Part shown: positions 23,466 through 29,056 of the stretch, one piece after another
Layout of the letters: every line of letters starts with the position of its first letter
How positions within the stretch are numbered: position 1 is the first letter of the stretch
Assembly: GCA_030636255.1 (NCBI GenBank)
Contig: DAOVXH010000004.1
Location: 1-29,056 of the forward strand
Direction of reading: 5' to 3'
Origin: Methanomassiliicoccales archaeon
GTDB taxonomy: Archaea > Thermoplasmatota > Thermoplasmata > SG8-5
Length of the DNA: 29,056 nt
Notes under the pieces: model-generated
What the model was told of the DNA's origin: nothing
Seen by the model: the letters and a program-made list of their open reading frames with translations, nothing else
Databases searched by the model: none
Made by a program: the position numbers and the translations under genes

Positions 23466-24128
23466 CTAATACAACAAAAGCCCTTCCTCAATCTTCCCAA
23501 GCTCGATTGGAGTGGTGGTCTCCCCAACAACCGCACCCTTGGAATTGGCAATTAAACATGCACCGACCTGGCCGGTTCCGTAATTGGCTGTGCAAATTTG
23601 TGGTTTCACTCCAAATATTTTTTCAATAACTTCCATTTCATAGGTTGATGTGTGGGGATGGACTATTGCTCCCTTGTTTGTTACGACTGCCGATGAACCG
23701 ACAGTCTTGTATCCTGCAACTGTGCCTTTTTCTACTGGCACTCCCAGAGCATCTGAAATTTCCTTGATGGATTCTGGGCTGAAACTTGGGTGGACCAGTG
23801 CTCCTTTGTCATTGGCCAGGATATTGTTTCCCATGGCATTGAACTTCTGTGGAATTCTGAAGACCTCTATGTGATCCTCAAGCTTTTTTACCTCTGTCTC
23901 TGCCATGAACTCCGAGGCAATTGCCCCATTGGAATTTGCCCTCATGAGGGCTCCGATTGTGCTGCTTCCATCAACTGATATCTTGATGACATGCTCAATA
24001 TCAAGGGCAGCTTTCACGCTTTCTATAAATGCTTCATCAGAGGTCATTGGCACTACTGCCAGGTTCTCATTCGCAGAGCAAAATACTCCCAAGTAGGGAT
24101 TTCCAAAAATCTCGCCTTTGCCCAGCAT
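23466..24128 (-). CDS. eif6: Translation initiation factor aIF6
   Basis: A 220-residue protein of the eIF6/aIF6 family, which binds the large ribosomal subunit and prevents premature joining with the small subunit. The pentein-like fold of five repeats is visible as recurring NSNGAI, NDKGAL, TNKGAI and NSKGAV segments. It starts MLGKGEIFGNPYLGVFC, the family N-terminus. The length is normal. It is the last gene of the rps19e-PDCD5-rpl39e-rpl31e operon, 22 bases after rpl31e, the conserved archaeal order. Confidence 0.96.
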   Translation of the reverse strand: MLGKGEIFGNPYLGVFCSANENLAVVPMTSDEAFIESVKAALDIEHVIKISVDGSSTIGALMRANSNGAIASEFMAETEVKKLEDHIEVFRIPQKFNAMGNNILANDKGALVHPSFSPESIKEISDALGVPVEKGTVAGYKTVGSSAVVTNKGAIVHPHTSTYEMEVIEKIFGVKPQICTANYGTGQVGACLIANSKGAVVGETTTPIELGKIEEGLLLY

Positions 24129-24150
24129 AAGTTCACACTGCTGTTCTTGT

Positions 24151-24423
24151 CTACTCTGGAAGGAGGACTTCTATAAGGTCATCGTCCTCTATCCATGCAA
24201 CCCTCAAAGTTACCTTGTTTGGTGGCTTTTCTATTCCACGGGACCAGATGAACTCATTGACATCTTTATCAATCCAGATATTTTCGATGTCTGCCTTCCT
24301 GTGCTTGGCCACATATTCTCTGATGAGCTTGATTGCCTTTGGTGCCCTCTTTGTTCTTGGGCATCTTTGAAGTGCTCTCAGTGGGATGGTATATTCAACT
24401 TCATTAATCTCTTTCTCAGCCAT
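24151..24423 (-). CDS. rpl31e: Ribosomal protein L31e
   Basis: A 90-residue large-subunit protein: MAEKEINEVEYTIPLR, then RAPKAIKLIREYVAKH, IWIDKDVN and KVTLRVA. I choose ATG 24423 over 24462. The shorter form has the family length, GAGAGGG upstream and an 11-base gap from rpl39e; the longer would overlap rpl39e by 28 bases. Confidence 0.95.
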   Translation of the reverse strand: MAEKEINEVEYTIPLRALQRCPRTKRAPKAIKLIREYVAKHRKADIENIWIDKDVNEFIWSRGIEKPPNKVTLRVAWIEDDDLIEVLLPE

Positions 24424-24434
24424 GCTATCCCTCT

Positions 24435-24590
24435 CTATAACTTCAACCTGCTCCTGCGCCATTGCCTCTGCTTTGGGTGGCGCTGGAATCGTCTATTGGT
24501 CCTCTGTATGACCCATGCCGGAACACGGCGGTTGCTCTTTGTGGCTGCGTTCAGCCGCAATTTCTTAGCCATTGGTTTGTTTCGTGCCAT
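24435..24590 (-). CDS. rpl39e: Ribosomal protein L39e
   Basis: A 51-residue, highly basic protein that lines the ribosomal exit tunnel. It reads MARNKPMAKKLRLNAATKS, then NRRVPAWVIQRTNRR and QRQWRRSRLKL, a full-length match to the family pattern. GAGGG lies upstream of the ATG. It sits ten bases after the PDCD5-like gene and is short enough to be missed by length-based gene calling. Confidence 0.95.
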   Translation of the reverse strand: MARNKPMAKKLRLNAATKSNRRVPAWVIQRTNRRFQRHPKQRQWRRSRLKL

Positions 24591-24600
24591 TATATCCCTC

Positions 24601-24933
24601 TTATCGTCTTTTGATTGTGATTTCCCGTTTCTCCGGGGTAAGCCGCTCCAGTATCAGGACAAGGCTTGCATCGTCGATTACGGTGTGCAATTGTCCGGAC
24701 TGGGCCATCATTATCAGCTGGTTTTCCACGGCCTCTGCGAAATCCGGTCTGGCTATTCTCAGCCTGGCCATTCGCTCCCTGGCATCAGAATTTAGTATTT
24801 TCCTCAAGGCTGCTTGCCTTTGTTGGTCATACTGCTCCTTCTGAATCGCCTGGGATTCATCGGATTCCTGGGCCTGCTGGATTTCCTCCAACTTTCTGCG
24901 TCTTATTTCTTCAAGTTCCTGGTCATCTGACAT
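24601..24933 (-). CDS. PDCD5/TFAR19-family DNA-binding protein
   Basis: A 110-residue helical protein of the PDCD5 family, archaeal members of which bind DNA non-specifically or interact with translation factors. A charged N-terminal helix (DDQELEEIRRRKLEEIQQ) leads into the three-helix core (RKILNSDARERMARLRIARP, then VENQLIMMAQSGQL) and a basic C-terminus. ATG 24933 gives the family start; ATG 24957 would add eight residues and overlap the rps19e stop. It lies between rps19e and rpl39e, its normal archaeal neighbours. Confidence 0.92.
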   Translation of the reverse strand: MSDDQELEEIRRRKLEEIQQAQESDESQAIQKEQYDQQRQAALRKILNSDARERMARLRIARPDFAEAVENQLIMMAQSGQLHTVIDDASLVLILERLTPEKREITIKRR

Positions 24934-24946
24934 GCTGGATACACCA

Positions 24947-25405
24947 TTACTTGCCATACTTGGCCAGTTTGGGGTTTTCCTTCACCAGTTCCTGGAACAC
25001 AGCGTGGGATGTATTGTCAAGGAGACTCTGGCCCTGTGGTGATATTTTTCGGCCATTGTTCTTGTCTGTGGCAACCAATCCACTTGCCTCCAGCTGCTGC
25101 AGCGAGAGCCTGATTATAGATCTGCTGCCAGTCCATGCGTGGTATGGCTTGGAACCGCGGTCCACTGCTCCACCGAAATGTGCTGAAAGCTGCTCTGTTC
25201 CTATTGGTCCATAGGTATAGACCTTTCTCAGGACAGCGGCAACCCTAGTGTACCACCAGTCCGGGTCCGTTGGGGATTTCTCCCTGTGGATGCCTGTTTT
25301 AACCAGGTCTGCCCATTCTGGAGGCTCGATGGTATCTTTTTTCTTCAATTCTTCGGCAAGGCTCGCAATTAGCCTGTCTGCAGGTACGTCGTAGGTTGTT
25401 GTCAT
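24947..25405 (-). CDS. rps19e: Ribosomal protein S19e
   Basis: A 152-residue small-subunit protein with the family signature: YDVPADRLIASLAEELK, PPEWADLVKTG, DWWYTRVAAVLRKVY, GSRSIIRLSLQQLE and a C-terminal GRKISPQGQSLLD. It has a winged-helix fold. It is the first gene of the translation operon; GGTGG precedes the ATG, and a minus-strand TATA-like TTTTATAC lies about 25487-25495. Confidence 0.95.
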   Translation of the reverse strand: MTTTYDVPADRLIASLAEELKKKDTIEPPEWADLVKTGIHREKSPTDPDWWYTRVAAVLRKVYTYGPIGTEQLSAHFGGAVDRGSKPYHAWTGSRSIIRLSLQQLEASGLVATDKNNGRKISPQGQSLLDNTSHAVFQELVKENPKLAKYGK

Positions 25406-25573
25406 ATTAGACCACCAGTATATTTGAACTGTGCTGGAAGTAATCCCCGAAAGCAGATGGGGTATATTAGAGTTGTGTATACTACATAGTATAAAACAGT
25501 TATCAAACCCAGCTTATAAACATTAATCCTTAAGTATTGTTGTGTAATAATGGCTGGTTAGAAGGGGGCGCAT
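25406..25573. promoter_or_regulatory. Divergent promoter region, rps19e operon and top6B-top6A
   Basis: It holds the partly palindromic TATACTACATAGTATA (about 25477-25492), whose minus-strand side gives a TATA box for rps19e. A plus-strand TATA-like CTTATAAAC near 25513-25521 serves the top6 operon. No gene lies within this stretch. Confidence 0.45.
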
Positions 25574-25654
25574 ATGGGAGCACCAGGCGATTATGTCGCT
25601 GGTTTTTCACATATTAGAATAGTGAAACCCCTTTGCCCCTGGGTGAGTATATGA
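25574..25654 (+). CDS. Possible 26-residue upstream ORF coupled to top6B
   Basis: An ATG preceded by AAGGGGGCGC opens a 26-codon frame (MGAPGDYVAGF ... KPLCPWVSI). It stops with TGA at 25652-25654, overlapping the top6B ATG (25651-25653) as ATGA. The strong ribosome binding site is in front of this ORF, whereas top6B itself has only a weak GGTGAG. It may be a leader peptide that meters top6B translation, or a chance frame. Confidence 0.4.
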   Translation: MGAPGDYVAGFSHIRIVKPLCPWVSI

Positions 25655-27693
25655 CAAACATCGCAGAGAAGCTGGCAGCCCAGCAGAAAGAAATATCCAT
25701 AGCCGAGTTCTTCGAAAAGAACAAGCAGATATTGGGATTTGATTCACCAACCAAGGCACTAATTACTGCTGTAAAGGAAGGTGTAGATAATTCACTGGAT
25801 GCATGCGAGGAAGCCAGAATTTTACCTGATATTTATGTAGAAATAACAGAGACAACCAGAGGCGAGTTCAAGATAATTATTGAGGACAATGGGCCAGGAA
25901 TAGTCAAGCGCCAGATAGCCAATGTATTCGGAAGACTGTTGTACGGTTCAAGGTTTCATGCCATTCGACAATCAAGGGGTCAGCAGGGTATTGGAATTTC
26001 AGCGGTTGTCATGTACGGCCAGCTTACCACCGGAAAGGCAGCTTTTGTCATATCCAAGACAGCTCACCAGGAAGTTGCACATTATGCTAAACTATTGATT
26101 AATATCAAGCGAAATCGACCGGACATTCTGGAGGAAGATTTCAAGGTCTGGGAAGGAAAGGAGCACGGCACAAGGTTTGAAATTACTGTCAGCGGCAGAT
26201 ATGTGGCTGGAAAGCAGTCTGTTCTGGAATATCTCAGGGCAACGGCAATTGTGAATCCCCATGTGAACATCACTTTCAAGGACCCCACTGGCGGGATAAT
26301 TAATTTGCATAGAGTGTCAGAGGATTTGCCAAAGGAAACAATAGAGGCAAAGCCCCACCCCGAGGGAATAGAGCTTGGGCAGTTCATGAACATGGGAAAG
26401 GCCAGCCAGCACAGAAAGTTGACAGCATTCCTGGTCAATGAGTTCTCCAGAGTTAGTCCAAGAGTGGCCAAGGAAATTTGTAACAAGGCAGGAGTGCCAG
26501 AAAGTCGCAGTCCAAAAAGAATGAGCCTGGAGGAAGGAAGAGCAATCCAGAAGGCCATTGCCCAGGTAAAGATAATGGCTCCAAAGACAGACTGCCTAAC
26601 TCCAATCGGCGAGGTTCTCATCCGAAAGGGCATGAGAAATGTGCTTGAAGGCCTGAAGCCAGGCTATTATTCACCGCCAGTTACCAGAGAACCGAAAGTA
26701 TACTCGGGTCATCCGTTCCAGGTGGAGGTTGGTATAGTTTATGGAGGTCAGCTTCCAAGGGACCAGCCAGTGGAGATTCTCAGGTTCGGCAATCGGGTTC
26801 CGCTGCTTTATCAACAGGGCTCTGATGTCATCACAAAGGCCATTGCCGGTGTAGACTGGCGCCGTTACGGTCTGGAGCAGAGAGGTGGCAAGGGAATTCC
26901 CTACGGGCCAGCCATCATTATGGTTCATGTGGCAAGCACCCAGATTCCATTCACATCCGAGGCAAAGGATGCAATTGCCAATATGACTCCAATCCGGGAA
27001 GAGATTGAAAGGGCCTTGCGACTGTGCGCTAGAAAATTAAAAACACATCTGGGCAAGAAGGCAAAGCGGGCCAAGACCCAGGAGAAGTTTGACATTGTTC
27101 AGATCCTGATTCCAGAAATCGCTGAAAAGGCAGCAAGCATTGTCGGAAAGCCAGTGCCAAAACTGGGCAAGACAGTTACCAGCATAATGAACGTCATCTG
27201 GATTGACGATAAACTGGAATATGACAAAAAGCGGCACAAGGGCGAGATACATATCTACAATTACATGGCTGTCAAGCGCAAGCTGAACGTTCATACGATA
27301 CTGCCAGCCAACTCCCTGGATAAAAAGAAAATTAATCCAGAACCGTCAGAAATCAAGGGAGACAAAATAACCTGGAAGCTCAAGGGAATTCCCAGCACCG
27401 AGATGTTCACCATATCATTTGAACTGACTGGCCTGGATAAAAACGAGCTTGGTGATATTGAAATATATATCAGCGATATCAACCCCACCCATGTTATTGG
27501 CGCCGAGCCATTACCAGGAGACTGGGATCTTGACGAGCGCGGCCAGCACTCCTTGCTAGCCTTTGACGATGCAAATGGCGAGGAATATGAGGATGATATT
27601 GAGGATGATGATGACGAAAATGGCATGGATTATGATGAGGCCACAGAGATGATTGAAGATGAGGCAACAGAGGTGATTTCCAATGAAGAATGA
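25651..27693 (+). CDS. top6B: DNA topoisomerase VI subunit B
   Basis: A 680-residue ATPase subunit of the type IIB topoisomerase that relaxes and decatenates DNA in archaea. The GHKL ATPase has EGVDNSLDACEEA (N box), EDNGPGIV (G1) and SRGQQGIGISAVVMYG (G2). The H2TH and transducer domains follow, with the switch lysine region near RKGMRNVLEGL. The C-terminus carries an acidic tail (EDDIEDDDDENGMD...) of about 40 residues, longer than many homologues. ATG 25651 fits the family; TTG 25633 would add six residues. It overlaps top6A by 11 bases, so the subunits are coupled. Confidence 0.96.
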   Translation: MTNIAEKLAAQQKEISIAEFFEKNKQILGFDSPTKALITAVKEGVDNSLDACEEARILPDIYVEITETTRGEFKIIIEDNGPGIVKRQIANVFGRLLYGSRFHAIRQSRGQQGIGISAVVMYGQLTTGKAAFVISKTAHQEVAHYAKLLINIKRNRPDILEEDFKVWEGKEHGTRFEITVSGRYVAGKQSVLEYLRATAIVNPHVNITFKDPTGGIINLHRVSEDLPKETIEAKPHPEGIELGQFMNMGKASQHRKLTAFLVNEFSRVSPRVAKEICNKAGVPESRSPKRMSLEEGRAIQKAIAQVKIMAPKTDCLTPIGEVLIRKGMRNVLEGLKPGYYSPPVTREPKVYSGHPFQVEVGIVYGGQLPRDQPVEILRFGNRVPLLYQQGSDVITKAIAGVDWRRYGLEQRGGKGIPYGPAIIMVHVASTQIPFTSEAKDAIANMTPIREEIERALRLCARKLKTHLGKKAKRAKTQEKFDIVQILIPEIAEKAASIVGKPVPKLGKTVTSIMNVIWIDDKLEYDKKRHKGEIHIYNYMAVKRKLNVHTILPANSLDKKKINPEPSEIKGDKITWKLKGIPSTEMFTISFELTGLDKNELGDIEIYISDINPTHVIGAEPLPGDWDLDERGQHSLLAFDDANGEEYEDDIEDDDDENGMDYDEATEMIEDEATEVISNEE

Positions 27694-28780
27694 GGAAAGA
27701 CATCACAAAGCAGTTGAAGAGCTTTACAAAATAGCAGATGATATTTACAATCAAATTGAGAAGGGCCAGATACCAAAGATGCAGATTCCTCTAAGATCCA
27801 AAAAGAACATTCAATTTGCTCCAAGGAAAGGTGTGTGGAAATATGGAAGTTTGAAGGGCGTGCGAAGTGCCAAGAAGATGAAAGGAGCCTACATGCTGCT
27901 CAGGACAATGTACATGCTGGAGTTCATGAAGGACATGGTTGCCAATCAGAAGTCCAGCACCCTCAGGGAGATGTATTACATTTCCGAAGGATGGGGCAAT
28001 GCCAAGTTCGGTTCACAGGATGAAAGTAATAACCTTGCAGAAGATTTAGAGATAGTTACTGCGTGCATGCGCGAGGACTTTAAACTCAGGCCGGAAGAGG
28101 ACGGGGCCAGGGTAATTGGCAATATCACACTTGAGGAAACCAATAGAAAAGGCGAGAAGAAACGAATTAACCTTCGGGACGATGTTGGAGACTCTGGCTA
28201 TGGAATTCCATACAATGTGGAAACCGATAAAATTAATCTAATCGACTGCGATGCAAAGTTCATCATGGCCGTGGAAACTGGTGGTATGTTCGACCGTCTG
28301 GTGGAAAATGGGTTTGACGAAGATTATGGGGCAGTGGTTGTGCATCTCAAGGGACAGCCAGCTCGTTCCACAAGAAGGTTCATGAAGCGTCTCAATGAGG
28401 AGATGAACTTACCTCTGGTAGTGTTCACTGACTGTGACCCCTGGAGTTTTAGGATTTTCTCTTCAATAGCATACGGCGCAATAAAAACCGCTCATATTTC
28501 CGAGTACCTGGCAACACCAACTGCAATGTACTGCGGCATTACCTCCACAGATATTTTAAATTACGACCTGCCAACTGACAAGTTAAGCCAACAGGATGTC
28601 CGGGCATTGAAGGCCGAACTCACTGACCCCAGGTTCAAGGACCGTTTCTGGCGAGATGAGATTGAACTAATGCTGAAGCTTGGCACAAAAGCAGAACAGC
28701 AGGCACTGGCTAAATATGGTTTGGACTTTGTGACCGATAAATACTTGCCTGAGAAGTTGACGGAGATTGGGATTCTATAA
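27683..28780 (+). CDS. top6A: DNA topoisomerase VI subunit A
   Basis: A 365-residue Spo11-related subunit that makes the double-strand break. The 5Y-CAP domain has the catalytic tyrosine in TLREMYYISEGW (Tyr98 or Tyr99). The Toprim domain supplies metal-binding acids in VETGGMFDRL and VVFTDCDPWSF. The C-terminus LSQQDVRALKAEL and RDEIELMLKLGTKAEQQAL is typical. The start lies inside the end of top6B (AATGAAGAATGA). The length is normal and no key residue is missing. Confidence 0.96.
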   Translation: MKNEERHHKAVEELYKIADDIYNQIEKGQIPKMQIPLRSKKNIQFAPRKGVWKYGSLKGVRSAKKMKGAYMLLRTMYMLEFMKDMVANQKSSTLREMYYISEGWGNAKFGSQDESNNLAEDLEIVTACMREDFKLRPEEDGARVIGNITLEETNRKGEKKRINLRDDVGDSGYGIPYNVETDKINLIDCDAKFIMAVETGGMFDRLVENGFDEDYGAVVVHLKGQPARSTRRFMKRLNEEMNLPLVVFTDCDPWSFRIFSSIAYGAIKTAHISEYLATPTAMYCGITSTDILNYDLPTDKLSQQDVRALKAELTDPRFKDRFWRDEIELMLKLGTKAEQQALAKYGLDFVTDKYLPEKLTEIGIL

Positions 28781-28917
28781 ACTATTGGTACTCCTTCCAG
28801 CTCTTAACTTCCTGCCCATTGCCTCGACCAGTCTTTTTGCCAGCTTCAGATTTCCTGGGATATCCCAAGTACCATTTAAATAATCAAAAGACATTATTCT
28901 TATTGAGGAGGAACTGG

Positions 28918-29056
28918 ATGGCTGACTACAAGAAATTGAAGGAAAAATACCCTCGGTCTATGATTCTATTGGGATTGCTGGGGCAAACTTTAGTCGCCAC
29001 CATAATCATGTTGATTCTCAGATACTTGTTCATTTTCCTCGACATTTCAGAACAGA
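28918..29056 (+). CDS. Small membrane protein, 5' part only
   Basis: The frame opens at ATG 28918 after a strong GAGGAGG (28905-28911) and runs off the window after 46 codons. It starts with a charged stretch (MADYKKLKEKYPRS), then a long hydrophobic segment with LLGLLGQTLVATIIMLIL and YLFIFL, consistent with a transmembrane helix. A TATA-like CATTTAAATA lies about 28872-28881. The family cannot be named from this fragment. Confidence 0.65.
   Translation, partial: MADYKKLKEKYPRSMILLGLLGQTLVATIIMLILRYLFIFLDISEQ

Noticed and set aside
28775..28894. 39-codon basic minus-strand ORF between top6A and the last gene
   Set aside because: It has no ribosome site, overlaps the top6A stop, opposes its neighbours, and its start sits in the next gene's leader. 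It is possible but unsupported.
1..29056. CRISPR arrays, insertion sequences, transposases or integrases
   Set aside because: No regularly spaced repeats and no transposase or recombinase motifs were found on either strand; the palindromes seen are isolated.

Overview
The window is archaeal and most likely from a Thermoplasmata-like euryarchaeon. The evidence is DNA topoisomerase VI (B and A subunits), class I lysyl-tRNA synthetase, the archaeal block rps19e-PDCD5-rpl39e-rpl31e-eif6, a GfcR-type phosphoribosyltransferase regulator, Thi4 with His at the sulfur-donor position, TATA-box promoters and a 5S rRNA gene standing alone. The class assignment is inference from gene content; no species is claimed. 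Base composition is moderately AT-rich throughout.

Layout. 1-3144 (minus) is an operon for a soluble fumarate reductase/succinate dehydrogenase-like enzyme joined to HdrB- and HdrC-like subunits, divergent from a double winged-helix regulator (3327-4430). 4425-4665 holds nested inverted repeats that look like an unassigned structured RNA. A RecA/KaiC-type ATPase (minus) diverges from gfcR-lysS (plus). 7713-8038 carries palindromes, tRNA-Gln(CTG) and an inverted copy of the tRNA 3' end. It leads into a bacterial/eukaryotic-type glutaminyl-tRNA synthetase, unexpected in an archaeon, followed by a fossil of a second GlnRS 3' end. 10033-14442 encodes a large secreted beta-helix/CARDB protein. Then come a MarC-family membrane protein, 5S rRNA (minus), and an RDD protein with thi4 (plus).

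17010-21805 (minus) is the most interesting region and looks like a ribosomally synthesised, post-translationally modified peptide (RiPP) system. In transcription order it contains an ABC ATPase and ABC-2 permease, a 39-residue Gly/Cys-containing peptide with a strong ribosome binding site, a hairpin terminator/attenuator, a PqqD-like/radical SAM/SPASM maturase, and a second radical SAM/SPASM enzyme one base downstream. The peptide is too short for ordinary gene calling.

21935-23439 (plus) has a small winged-helix protein, a basic small protein with no clear start codon next to a C8 run, and a UlaG-like metallo-hydrolase. 23466-25405 (minus) is the translation operon. 25574-28780 (plus) is top6B-top6A, preceded by a 26-codon upstream ORF whose stop overlaps the top6B start. 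The window ends inside a small membrane-protein gene.

Most of the window is housekeeping. The accessory signals are the RiPP cluster, the GlnRS locus, the Sdh-Hdr hybrid, and a scatter of perfect intergenic palindromes, two of which share flanking sequence.
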